This document shows positions 15,377 to 22,842 of a DNA stretch of 64,000 nucleotides, one piece after another. Each line of letters begins with the position of its first letter. Within the stretch, counting starts at the first letter, position 1. This DNA comes from Flavobacterium sp. N502536. Its GTDB lineage: Bacteria > Bacteroidota > Bacteroidia > Flavobacteriales > Flavobacteriaceae. Location of the stretch: the NCBI RefSeq assembly GCF_025947345.1, contig NZ_CP110011.1:2108001-2172000 (forward strand), given 5' to 3'. The translations under genes were made by a program, and so were the position numbers. The notes beneath the pieces are model-generated. The model had not been told where the DNA came from and ran no database searches. It worked only from the letters and a program-made list of their open reading frames with translations.

Positions 15377-16476
15377 TTTTGGGATTGTATGCCGTATTAG
15401 GCATTTACATGTTTGCTATTGGTTGGCTTGTTTATGGTTTTGCTAAAGTAAAAAAGTATCAAAGTACAGATTTAAAACCTCAAACGAGTTTTACCATTAT
15501 AGTTCCGTTTCGGAATGAAGAGGAGAATTTACCTAAGCTTTTAGCGAGTTTTTCAAAACTGAATTACCCGAATGATTTGTTTGAAGTTATTTTGGTAGAT
15601 GATAATTCTAAGGAGAAATTTCAAATTTCAAATTTCAAATTTCCCATTTCCCAAATTGACAATATTCGGGTTTCAAATTCTCCCAAAAAAGATGCTATTT
15701 CGACGGCCATGCAACAGGTAAAAACCCAATGGGTCATTACTACTGATGCCGATTGTCTGGTGCACCAGAACTGGTTGTTAACCTTCGATAATTACATTCA
15801 GCAAAATAAGGTTTCGATGCTGGCAGGAGCGGTGACTTATGTAGGTGGAAACTCCTTTTTACATCATTTTCAGCAACTGGATCTGACAAGTTTACAAGGA
15901 GCAACAATTGGAAGCTTTGGACTTCAAAAAGCCTTTATGTGCAACGGCGCTAATTTTGCCTACACTAAATCAGTATTCGAAAATTTAAACGGATTTGAGG
16001 GGAACAATAAAATTGCCAGTGGGGATGATGTTTTTCTATTGCAAAAAGCGGTTTCAAAATTTCCTGATGAAGTTCACTATTTAAAAGCAACAGAAGCAAT
16101 TGTTACGACAAAACCAACGGAAGACTGGAAGACTTTATTTTATCAGAGAGTGCGTTGGGCGGCCAAAACAAGCTCGTATCAAAGTAGCTTTGGAAAGATT
16201 TTAGGGGTAATTGTTTTCTTGGGAAACCTGAGTTTTGTAACAGGTTTTTTTGGGGTACTCTTTTCAATCTGGCCCTATTATTTTTTCGTTTGCTTTGCCT
16301 TTTTTAAATTTACAATCGATTTTATTTTACTCCGTTGTACCAATCAATTTTTGACAAATGACCGTATAAAAAGTTTGTTTTTAAGCAGCTTGTTGTATCC
16401 TTTTTTTAGCTCTGCTGTGGCGTTGTACAGTTTGTTTGGCTCTTATGAATGGAAGGGGAGAAAGTTTACCAAATAA
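15373..16476 (+). CDS. Family 2 glycosyltransferase, membrane-bound
   Basis: A 367-residue glycosyltransferase. One N-terminal membrane helix (about 5-22) precedes the GT-A domain: I-I-V-P-F-R-N-E-E-E-N-L-P (about 42-54), V-D-D-N-S (about 75-79), T-T-D-A-D (about 123-127) and the acceptor motif Q-R-V-R-W-A-A-K (about 256-263, family pattern Q-x-x-R-W). Two or three C-terminal helices follow. The sugar and acceptor are unknown. Residues 82-96 (K-F-Q-I-S-N-F-K-F-P-I-S-Q) are encoded by four AAATTTC heptads, the same word as an intergenic repeat at 59414-59486, and sit in the loop after V-D-D-N-S. Coupled to the upstream flippase-like gene. Confidence 0.88.
   Translation: MILGLYAVLGIYMFAIGWLVYGFAKVKKYQSTDLKPQTSFTIIVPFRNEEENLPKLLASFSKLNYPNDLFEVILVDDNSKEKFQISNFKFPISQIDNIRVSNSPKKDAISTAMQQVKTQWVITTDADCLVHQNWLLTFDNYIQQNKVSMLAGAVTYVGGNSFLHHFQQLDLTSLQGATIGSFGLQKAFMCNGANFAYTKSVFENLNGFEGNNKIASGDDVFLLQKAVSKFPDEVHYLKATEAIVTTKPTEDWKTLFYQRVRWAAKTSSYQSSFGKILGVIVFLGNLSFVTGFFGVLFSIWPYYFFVCFAFFKFTIDFILLRCTNQFLTNDRIKSLFLSSLLYPFFSSAVALYSLFGSYEWKGRKFTK
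15616..15643. repeat. In-gene AAATTTC heptad repeat (GT2)
   Basis: Four head-to-tail copies of AAATTTC, translated as part of the glycosyltransferase. It matches the 28-base arm of the palindrome at 59414-59486, itself four heptads of AAATTYC, at 25 of 28 positions. Confidence 0.65.
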
Positions 16477-16477
16477 A

Positions 16478-16990
16478 CTATTTTTTTTCCTTTGCCTTAA
16501 GAATAACTGGCAGGATAAACTGAGTTTTTACCGGAATTCCGCGTTTAAGTGCCGGATTTATTTTAGGAAAATCGACCAAACGGGCATGTAGAATACTATC
16601 GATTTTAATTGTATCGTAGGCAACGGAATCTTTGGGAAATTGTGGTTCGAATTTCATTGTTGCATTAGGAAAAACCGTCACTTTCACTTCGATAGTATCC
16701 AGTTCAGGATACAGTATAGAAAGGGTGTCAATGTCCAGTTTCTCTTGGATAAGCTGTGCCATTACTTCAAAAAAACATTGCTGACGTTGCTTTTTATCGG
16801 CGATTTTTTCGCAATTGGCTACAGATGGAAATTCATCAACCTCTTTCCAGTTAATTGACTTTAATTCTTTTTGAAGTAATTCTTTTTCAGACGGAACCTG
16901 CTTCTCAAAATATTGACAAGAATTGAAAAATAAAACAAGTACTAAAATGAAAGGCTGCTTCAAGATTTTGATGTTGGATTGAATGAACAA
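16478..16990 (-). CDS. Lipoprotein with TonB C-terminal-like domain
   Basis: A 170-residue predicted lipoprotein: hydrophobic leader (about 10-24) ending in F-F-N-S-C-Q. A cysteine pair (C-E-K ... Q-Q-C-F-F-E) lies near residues 59-76. The C-terminal half, with beta-rich I-E-V-K-V-T-V-F-P-N-A and I-N-P-A-L-K-R-G-I-P-V-K, resembles TonB C-terminal domains, but the usual membrane anchor and proline-rich linker are missing. It may bind TonB boxes or simply share the fold; function unknown. It ends one base after the convergent GT2 stop and lies 20 bases downstream of the next minus-strand gene. Confidence 0.5.
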   Translation of the reverse strand: MFIQSNIKILKQPFILVLVLFFNSCQYFEKQVPSEKELLQKELKSINWKEVDEFPSVANCEKIADKKQRQQCFFEVMAQLIQEKLDIDTLSILYPELDTIEVKVTVFPNATMKFEPQFPKDSVAYDTIKIDSILHARLVDFPKINPALKRGIPVKTQFILPVILKAKEKK

Positions 16991-17010
16991 ATTAGAATAT
17001 AAAAATACGA

Positions 17011-17394
17011 TTATTTTTTTTGGGAAGCTTTGAATTGCAAATAATCTTCATAGTTTTCTGAAAACCATTTTTCTTTGTTTTGTGCTGCAACTTCTTTTTG
17101 TTCAGGATATAAAGAAGCAAGCCGGTCAGAAAAAGCAGCTATCTGGACGGTGTAATTGTAGAACTCCGTTTTACTTAGTACAATATTTGGATTATTTTTG
17201 CGATTGAAATATTCGAAGAACAGCGCATCAAAATCTTTCATCGAAAAGTTGAGTACTTTTTTCTTATTACTTTTATAAATACTGTCCTGCAACAGCTGAT
17301 CGTCAACTGATAGTTTTTTAGTTTGGGCACACAAATTGCAGTTGATGGCAAGGATCAGAAAACTACAGGAGATAAATTGCAAAAATTGACGCAT
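17011..17394 (-). CDS. Hypothetical secreted protein
   Basis: A 127-residue protein with a signal peptide (about 1-23, ending N-C-N-L-C-A-Q) and a mostly helical mature part rich in K, F and Y. No recognised domain. It precedes the TonB-domain-like lipoprotein gene by 20 bases on the same strand, so the two probably share a transcript, and their products may meet in the periplasm. Confidence 0.65.
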   Translation of the reverse strand: MRQFLQFISCSFLILAINCNLCAQTKKLSVDDQLLQDSIYKSNKKKVLNFSMKDFDALFFEYFNRKNNPNIVLSKTEFYNYTVQIAAFSDRLASLYPEQKEVAAQNKEKWFSENYEDYLQFKASQKK

Positions 17395-17442
17395 TAATTT
17401 GTTCCTTTAGAAAGTTTGTACCTCAAATTTACAAAAAAAGAT

Positions 17443-17943
17443 ATGGATTTACTATTGTTATTATTTGGTTTTGTATGCATGATTGTTGGGATTTTTGGTA
17501 GTTTTTTACCTGTGTTACCCGGATTGTCATCTTGTTGGGTGGGGCTCTTATTGCTGTATTTAACAAAAGCTGTTGAAAATAATTATTGGGTTTTAGGAAT
17601 TACACTAGTGTTTACCATTGCAATCACAATTCTCGATTATGTGATTCCGGCAAAAGGGACAAAGAAGTTTGGCGGGAGTTCGTATGGAGTCTGGGGAACG
17701 AACATTGGTTTAATCGTTGGTATTATTGCTCCTATTCCTTTCGGAGTGATTATCGGGCCTTTTATCGGGGCTCTTGTTGGAGAATTGATCTATGATTCGA
17801 CCAATCATCAGCGCGCATTAAAAGCAGCGACAGGTTCTGTTTTGGGTTTTCTGGCCTCCAGTTTTGTGAATTTTTTATGCTGCATTATCTACCTGGGTAT
17901 TTTTATTAGCATTGTTTGGCAAAATCGCCTATTACTGTTTTAA
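17443..17943 (+). CDS. DUF456 family membrane protein
   Basis: A 166-residue membrane protein with four or five hydrophobic helices. The opening V-G-I-F-G-S-F-L-P-V-L-P-G and the glycine-rich F-I-G-A-L-V-G-E-L segment, followed by the A-L-K-A-A-T-G-S-V-L-G-F-L helix, are diagnostic of DUF456, whose glycine-zipper helices suggest tight packing. Function unknown. The ATG at 17443 is preferred over an in-frame TTG at 17416. Confidence 0.85.
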   Translation: MDLLLLLFGFVCMIVGIFGSFLPVLPGLSSCWVGLLLLYLTKAVENNYWVLGITLVFTIAITILDYVIPAKGTKKFGGSSYGVWGTNIGLIVGIIAPIPFGVIIGPFIGALVGELIYDSTNHQRALKAATGSVLGFLASSFVNFLCCIIYLGIFISIVWQNRLLLF

Positions 17944-18076
17944 ATCGGGTATTTATCCTTAAGCTTTTTCTTATTTTTTCATTTTTTATTAAAAAAACCA
18001 GTATTTTTTTCTAAGCAATTTTTATTTGTTTTGATTACGAATGGGTTATGTTTACTGGAACTTCGGGATTTTTAGG

Positions 18077-18092
18077 TTTAACAATTGTTAAA
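18077..18092. promoter_or_regulatory. Perfect 16-base palindrome upstream of the DUF937-like gene
   Basis: TTTAACAATTGTTAAA reads identically on both strands. It lies about 130 bases upstream of the gene starting at 18224, in a 280-base gap that has no other clear feature. It could be an operator; the partner protein is unknown. Confidence 0.35.
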
Positions 18093-18223
18093 GCCACAAT
18101 TCACTATTTAACTTATTTTTTGGAAATGTTAGAATATTTTATATTTTTATCCTGATAAACGATAAAAAGCCTCACTTTGTCGATTATTTTTAATGGATTT
18201 AAATAATTTTAAACAAGTTAAGT

Positions 18224-18826
18224 ATGACTCCAAACCTACAAATCGAACTTAGACGTTTTATTTCTTCTAATGTTGTTTCAAAGTTAAACAAGTTTTATTT
18301 TGAAAATGATGCGCTTTTAATTAAGGGAATCGATGTTTCGATAGGTACAGTTTTAATGGGTTTGTACAACAGGGCCGAGGAGTCAGATTTTTACAAGGGT
18401 ATAACTTCATTACTAAAGGACGATTCGACCTTTTACCAGGAAGTTGATTTTGCATCGGGTCGTATTTTATCCGTTGATGATTGTTACCGATTAGAAGGAA
18501 ATGGTTTGCTGAAAGAAATTTTTACCAATAAAAAAGGCAGGATTTCTGAAATGATTTCTAACGAAGTCGGAATCAAAAGTGAGACAGCCAGAGAGATTCT
18601 TAACTTTTCAGCCTTATTAGTCGTCTCTTATCTTAAGAATAATATCCAAATAGTAGAGAGTTTAAAACTACTCTTAGAAGATCAAAAGAGAGATATTTTA
18701 AACAGTATTCCGCCCGGAATCAAAATTATCCTTGGATTTTCATGTTACGAATCGGTAGAAGAAAAAAACCAATCTATAGGAAGATCTATTTTTACATTAT
18801 TCGGTCATAACTTTTTTAGCTTCTAA
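18224..18826 (+). CDS. DUF937-like hypothetical protein
   Basis: A 200-residue soluble protein. The alternation of S-I-G-T-V-L-M-G-L-Y, a short D-F-x-x-G-R-I-L segment, then N-G-L-L-K-E-I-F and S-E-M-I-S-N-E-V-G-I-K resembles the repeated helical pattern of DUF937 proteins. No catalytic motif or membrane segment is visible. Function unknown. It converges on the pseudouridine synthase gene. Confidence 0.55.
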   Translation: MTPNLQIELRRFISSNVVSKLNKFYFENDALLIKGIDVSIGTVLMGLYNRAEESDFYKGITSLLKDDSTFYQEVDFASGRILSVDDCYRLEGNGLLKEIFTNKKGRISEMISNEVGIKSETAREILNFSALLVVSYLKNNIQIVESLKLLLEDQKRDILNSIPPGIKIILGFSCYESVEEKNQSIGRSIFTLFGHNFFSF

Positions 18827-18833
18827 ATAAAAA

Positions 18834-18862
18834 ATCCCGTCTTACAAAAGTAAAACAGGATC
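18834..18862. terminator. Weak hairpin between convergent genes
   Basis: ATCCCGTCTTAC pairs with GTAAAACAGGAT (10 of 12 pairs) around an AAAA loop, with an A-run before it. Probably a shared terminator for the DUF937-like and pseudouridine synthase genes. Confidence 0.45.
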
Positions 18863-18890
18863 TATATCTTCGCCAATTTGATTGGTTTCC

Positions 18891-19799
18891 TTAAACGTTT
18901 TTCAAGTTGATGATTTCCTGGTCAGTTAAAAAACGCCAGTTACCTCTTGGTAAATTCTTCTTGGTTAAACCTGCAAATGATACACGGTCTATACGCAACA
19001 CATCATAATCAAAGTTCTCGAAAATAGCACGTACTACTTTTACATTCGAAGAACGTAATTTAAGACCTACTTCACTTTTCGCTTCTTTTTCAATATAACT
19101 GATTTCTTCAACAAAAACGCGGTGTCCGTCAAGAACCAAGCCTTTGCTTATTTTTTCTAAATCCTCAAATTTTAGGTTTTTATCTAAAGAAACCTGGTAG
19201 ATTTTAGATGATTTCTGATTTGGTAAAGTAAATTTACGAATCATGTCAGTATCGTTCGTAAACAACAATAAACCAGTTGTATTTTTGTCCATTCTTCCAA
19301 TCGGAGCAATTTTTGACGTTGTAGAACCACGAACTAATTCTAAAACATTACGGTATTCCTGACCTTCGTCAAGAGCAGTTGTAAAGTTTTTAGGTTTGTT
19401 TAATAAAATGTATTCTTTCTTTTCAGGAGTTAAAGTAACACCATCAAAATTTACAACATCATTTAATTTTACTAAATAACCCATTTCAGTTACCGGAACG
19501 CCATTTACTTTAACATTTCCGGACTGAATGTATATATCGGCATCACGACGTGAACAAACACCTGAATTAGAGATGTATTTGTTCAAACGAATTTCGTCTG
19601 CAGCTTTTTGTCTTTTTGGAGCCTGATTCTGTTTTTTAACTTTTTCCGCCTTTGCTTCTTCGGCAGCTTTCACAGCAGGGTTCACTTTTTTCGGCCCTTG
19701 AGCACGTTTCGCCATAGGAGGTTTTGGCTTGTTAGAGTTTGGCCTAGAGCTATTTGGTCTCGATCCGCCTCTTTTATTATTGCCTTCCTTATTGTTCAT
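18891..19799 (-). CDS. Pseudouridine synthase, RsuA/RluB type
   Basis: A 302-residue RNA-modifying enzyme. A basic, Pro/Asn/Lys-rich unstructured N-terminus (1-67) precedes an S4 RNA-binding domain (I-R-L-N-K-Y-I-S-N-S-G-V-C-S-R-R, about 70-130). The catalytic domain carries I-G-R-M-D-K-N-T-T-G-L-L-L-F-T-N-D (about 167-183), whose Asp is the catalytic residue of the RsuA/RluB/RluF group. The position modified in rRNA cannot be told from sequence. A -7 element TATCTTTG lies 18 bases before the start. Confidence 0.93.
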   Translation of the reverse strand: MNNKEGNNKRGGSRPNSSRPNSNKPKPPMAKRAQGPKKVNPAVKAAEEAKAEKVKKQNQAPKRQKAADEIRLNKYISNSGVCSRRDADIYIQSGNVKVNGVPVTEMGYLVKLNDVVNFDGVTLTPEKKEYILLNKPKNFTTALDEGQEYRNVLELVRGSTTSKIAPIGRMDKNTTGLLLFTNDTDMIRKFTLPNQKSSKIYQVSLDKNLKFEDLEKISKGLVLDGHRVFVEEISYIEKEAKSEVGLKLRSSNVKVVRAIFENFDYDVLRIDRVSFAGLTKKNLPRGNWRFLTDQEIINLKNV

Positions 19800-19816
19800 A
19801 AATTCTGTAATTTGTG

Positions 19817-19824
19817 CAAAGATA
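19817..19824 (-). promoter_or_regulatory. -7 element of the pseudouridine synthase gene
   Basis: Minus-strand TATCTTTG (written CAAAGATA on the plus strand), 18 bases before the ATG. The same word occurs before mvaD, HMG-CoA reductase and tRNA-Phe. Confidence 0.55.
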
Positions 19825-20023
19825 GTTTATTCTTGCTAAATAATCCTAAGTTCATTGTTCTTAGATTAATAGCTGTTGTTTTTTAGGGTTGCCGAAGGGT
19901 AACAATCGGCTTCTTTTAAGTATTTTGAGACAAGTTGTGTTTTGAAAAGTATCTATAGCACAAAGTAAAAAAAGAGCTGCGGAAACCTTTTAAAATCAGC
20001 CTTATCGGTGTACATATGGTCTT

Positions 20024-20980
20024 TTAGGACTTCAGCAGTAAATTTTTCCCATGCCATAAAACACTAGGATTAATAAGTACAATGCAAAAAACACCCGAAA
20101 CGATCAAAAATTTAAGGACATTGTGAAGTAATAAAAATTGCTCTTTAGAATTTGATTTCCATAAATAAATCAGGAAAAAAAGCAATACGGCAAAACAGAT
20201 ATAAAAGTAAATGTCCATATAACCCACATCATAAATGTTGATTAGGATGTAAACCGGAACCACGGTTAGGAGCGTCAGGATGGTAATGATTTGTTTCGAA
20301 ACTTTTTCATTGTAAAGGATCGGGATGGTTCTGTAATTGTTTGCCAAATCACCTTTCAGATTCTCTAAATCTTTTATCATTTCCCGAATCAGTAATAATA
20401 AAAACAGGAAAACGGCATGAGAGGAGATGACCATAAAATGACTCATATGGTCTTCGATTTCTTCAAATGAAATCTTGTTGTAGAAATACAAAAGAATGGC
20501 AAAAAACGGAACTACTGCCAAAAAAGCCGCAGTAAGATTGCCTACAATGGGGTACTTTTTTATTTTATGAGAATAAAACCAGATTAGGAAAATATAAACC
20601 GAAAAGAACAGGAAAGCACGCCCGGAAACAATAAGAGCCATTAAAGCGGCAATGAAATTGAGCGTGAAGTAAACCGATAGTTTTGTTTTTTGACTGACTA
20701 ATCGGTCCAGCATTGATTTATTAGGTCTGTTGATTAGATCTTTTTGGCTGTCGTAAAAATTGTTAATGATATACCCCGAAGCAATAGTAATCGCAGAGGC
20801 AAAAACGATTAGAAACAAATTAAAATCCAGTAAAATGTCGAGCGCTCTTTTTTCAGGTGCCAGTATAAAAATGGCTGATAAGTATTGCGCCAAAACAATA
20901 ATCGGAATGTTATAGCCTCTCACTACGGAGAACAAACTAACAATTTTCATGACTAAAAGTTTGTGCTGTCTGCTTAACAT
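20024..20980 (-). CDS. UbiA-type prenyltransferase (GGGP geranylgeranyltransferase-like)
   Basis: A 318-residue inner-membrane enzyme with eight or nine helices. The first Asp-rich motif N-N-F-Y-D-S-Q-K-D (about residue 75-83) and the second K-D-L-E-N-L-K-G-D bind Mg-prenyl diphosphate in the UbiA superfamily. Flavobacterial relatives are usually named geranylgeranylglycerol-phosphate geranylgeranyltransferase; menaquinone or haem pathway roles cannot be excluded. The start M-L-S-R-Q-H-K (20980) or M-K-I-V-S (20950) is preferred; the frame continues open to 21127, but that extension (A-P-N-S-Q-G-A-L-L-C-F) has no membrane or enzyme character. Its closeness to mevalonate genes fits a polyprenyl substrate. 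Confidence 0.82.
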   Translation of the reverse strand: MLSRQHKLLVMKIVSLFSVVRGYNIPIIVLAQYLSAIFILAPEKRALDILLDFNLFLIVFASAITIASGYIINNFYDSQKDLINRPNKSMLDRLVSQKTKLSVYFTLNFIAALMALIVSGRAFLFFSVYIFLIWFYSHKIKKYPIVGNLTAAFLAVVPFFAILLYFYNKISFEEIEDHMSHFMVISSHAVFLFLLLLIREMIKDLENLKGDLANNYRTIPILYNEKVSKQIITILTLLTVVPVYILINIYDVGYMDIYFYICFAVLLFFLIYLWKSNSKEQFLLLHNVLKFLIVSGVFCIVLINPSVLWHGKNLLLKS

Positions 20981-21071
20981 TTTTTGATTTTGGTTTCGGA
21001 TTTTAATTCTAGACTTGTTTATAGGTTCTCGTTCTGCAAAACATAGAAGCGCTCCTTGTGAATTTGGAGCT
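20981..21071. other. Unassigned block upstream of the prenyltransferase
   Basis: The DNA between the prenyltransferase start and the end of the small gene at 21072 is richer in G and C than its surroundings and contains a GCTCC/GGAGC inverted repeat around 21050-21070. It looks like a dispersed intergenic element rather than coding sequence. Confidence 0.3.
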
Positions 21072-21281
21072 TCAGGAGTCGAAAACGAAAAGTTTTGATC
21101 CGGTTGCAGAGCAGATAAAGACAGCAATCTCTTCAGTAACCAGTCCTGAAAACTTTACTTTTGTGGATTGAATAGTACTACTAAAGTTTTTTTCTAAAAG
21201 TACCAATAACGAGATTAAAGAGACTAAAAATAGAATAGTTCCTAAAAAAGTCACTTTGATAATCTTTAAAATACTATTCAT
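21072..21281 (-). CDS. Small hypothetical membrane protein, possibly truncated
   Basis: A 69-residue reading frame with one clear membrane helix (L-G-T-I-L-F-L-V-S-L-I-S-L-L-V-L-L, about residues 13-29) and a short polar tail ending K-L-F-V-F-D-S. It fits in the gap between mevalonate kinase and the prenyltransferase, on the same strand, 64 bases from the kinase stop. I recognise no family. The tail runs into the unassigned block, so it may be the remnant of a longer gene. Confidence 0.35.
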   Translation of the reverse strand: MNSILKIIKVTFLGTILFLVSLISLLVLLEKNFSSTIQSTKVKFSGLVTEEIAVFICSATGSKLFVFDS

Positions 21282-21345
21282 ACGTAATAACTTTTAAGGT
21301 TCTTTTAAAGACTATCCAAATAAGACCGGTTTTTAGAGGTTGGCT

Positions 21346-22284
21346 TTAAAACTGGTAAACTACCTCTAACTTATAATCTTTTAAAGATGCTTTGGCGCGT
21401 TCAAGATCCTCAGTAAAACCCAGAATATAACCACCTCCGCCTGAACCGCAAAGTTTTAAATAATAGTCATTTGTATCAATTCCGTTCTGCCAGATGCCAT
21501 GAAATTGTTCCGGAATCATTGGCTTGAAGTTGTTTAAAACGACTTTTGATAGCTTTTTAGTATTGGTAAACAACGATTTCATGTCACCATGTAAAAAGTT
21601 TTCTACACAAGCATCGGTATATTTTACAAATTGGTTTTTAAGCATGGTACGGAAACCTTTGTCTTTCAGGCTTTCCATAAAAATGTTGACCATTGGAGCG
21701 GTTTCACCTACAATTCCTGAATCTAATAAAAATACAGCACCTTTTCCGTCAAAACTCTGAGTCGGAATTCCGGTTGCTTCAATGTTATCTTTAGAGTTGA
21801 TTAAAATTGGAATGCTTAAATAACTGTTTAAAGGATCTAAACCAGAGCTTTTTCCGTGGAAGAAACTCTCCATTTGAGCAAATATGTTTTTTAACTGCAA
21901 CAGTTTTTCACGAGTCAGATTCTCTAAAACGGTTATTTTATCAGTAGCGTATTTATCGTAAATAGCGGCAACAAGTGCACCACTGCTTCCAACTCCGTAT
22001 CCTTGCGGAATACTGGAATCAAAATACATTCCGGTTTCAACATCATTTTTTAAAGTAGCCAAATCAAAAGCAACCAGGTCCGGTTGTTCGGTTTGTAACG
22101 TTTCAAGGTAAGATGCAAAACGCTTTAAACTTGCATTGGAAGCCATTGCTTCTGCCGAAGGATCTTCGGTTTTCTTTAAAGCTCCGTTGTAAAAATTATA
22201 AGGAATAGAAAGTCCTTTAGAGTCACGGATGATTCCGTATTCTCCAAAGAGTAATATTTTTGAGTAAAATAAGGGTCCTTTCAT
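21346..22284 (-). CDS. Mevalonate kinase-like GHMP kinase
   Basis: A 312-residue cytosolic kinase expected to phosphorylate mevalonate. The ATP-binding P-Q-G-Y-G-V-G-S-S-G-A-L (about 92-103), the H-G-K-S-S-G-L-D-P substrate segment (about 142-150) and the C-terminal L-C-G-S-G-G-G-G-Y-I (about 281-290) are the three GHMP motifs. Assignment to mevalonate rests on the neighbouring diphosphomevalonate decarboxylase gene and the F-G-E-Y-G start. The start codon lies 2 bases after the toxin stop codon, so it shares a transcript with the toxin-antitoxin pair. Confidence 0.87.
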   Translation of the reverse strand: MKGPLFYSKILLFGEYGIIRDSKGLSIPYNFYNGALKKTEDPSAEAMASNASLKRFASYLETLQTEQPDLVAFDLATLKNDVETGMYFDSSIPQGYGVGSSGALVAAIYDKYATDKITVLENLTREKLLQLKNIFAQMESFFHGKSSGLDPLNSYLSIPILINSKDNIEATGIPTQSFDGKGAVFLLDSGIVGETAPMVNIFMESLKDKGFRTMLKNQFVKYTDACVENFLHGDMKSLFTNTKKLSKVVLNNFKPMIPEQFHGIWQNGIDTNDYYLKLCGSGGGGYILGFTEDLERAKASLKDYKLEVVYQF

Positions 22285-22286
22285 GT

Positions 22287-22589
22287 TTATTTTATGTCTT
22301 TTTTTATTTTATTTGGGTCTTGTCTGGTGTCGAAAAAAGCAATTATCTCAATTCTTTTATTGTTGAATTTATAGAATAATGTGGATTGTTTTGTAATCAC
22401 ACATTTATGTACTTTTTTATTGTGCTCAGATTTTGGGAATGCTTCAGGGTTAACTTGAAGAATTTTTACCGTTTGATATAGTTTAATTGCAAATTTTTTC
22501 CGGATTCTCTCTGACCATTTCACTTCTAAATATTCTAGAAGATTTTCAATAGCTGATTGAGCGAGGTCTGAAATTATAATTTGCCTCAT
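22287..22589 (-). CDS. RelE/ParE-type toxin
   Basis: A 100-residue basic protein: A-Q-S-A-I-E-N-L-L-E-Y-L near the N-terminus, K-L-Y-Q-T-V-K-I-L, and the C-terminal Y-K-F-N-N-K-R-I-E-I-I-A-F-F-D-T-R-Q-D-P are the hallmark segments of the ParE/RelE superfamily. Members either block gyrase or cut mRNA on ribosomes; which applies here is unknown. It follows the antitoxin gene by 4 bases and lies inside the mevalonate operon. Confidence 0.87.
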   Translation of the reverse strand: MRQIIISDLAQSAIENLLEYLEVKWSERIRKKFAIKLYQTVKILQVNPEAFPKSEHNKKVHKCVITKQSTLFYKFNNKRIEIIAFFDTRQDPNKIKKDIK

Positions 22590-22593
22590 TCTT

Positions 22594-22812
22594 TCAAATG
22601 TGTTTCTTCATCATCGTTTCAAAATCGGAAAATTCACCTTTTTCAATTTGTTCTTCTCCTAATTTAATAGTTGCTTTTTGAGCATCTGTCAAATCATCCC
22701 ACCAATCTTTTTTCTTTTTGGTCAACAATTCGATGACCGCCTTAATGATTGAAGGATCATTTGTTTCTTGAAGCATATTGATTGCTTCGCGTTTTTCTAA
22801 TTGAATGTCCAT
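22594..22812 (-). CDS. Antitoxin of the RelE/ParE pair
   Basis: A 72-residue acidic protein with helical R-E-A-I-N-M-L-Q-E-T-N-D and, towards the end, W-W-D-D-L-T-D-A-Q-K, I-K-L-G-E-E-Q-I-E-K-G-E and F-E-T-M-M-K-K-H. This G-x-x-Q-x-x-x-G-E tail is typical of small Bacteroidota antitoxins that wrap ParE/RelE toxins. The ATG at 22812 is preferred over a TTG at 22818. It starts 30 bases after the mvaD stop. Confidence 0.82.
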   Translation of the reverse strand: MDIQLEKREAINMLQETNDPSIIKAVIELLTKKKKDWWDDLTDAQKATIKLGEEQIEKGEFSDFETMMKKHI

Positions 22813-22842
22813 AATCAAAATTTTAATTAAAGGTACGCAAAA

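Noticed and set aside
21072..21127. N-terminal extension of the prenyltransferase to 21127
   Set aside because: The extension has no membrane character and overlaps another frame; the enzyme domain starts after M-L-S-R-Q-H-K.
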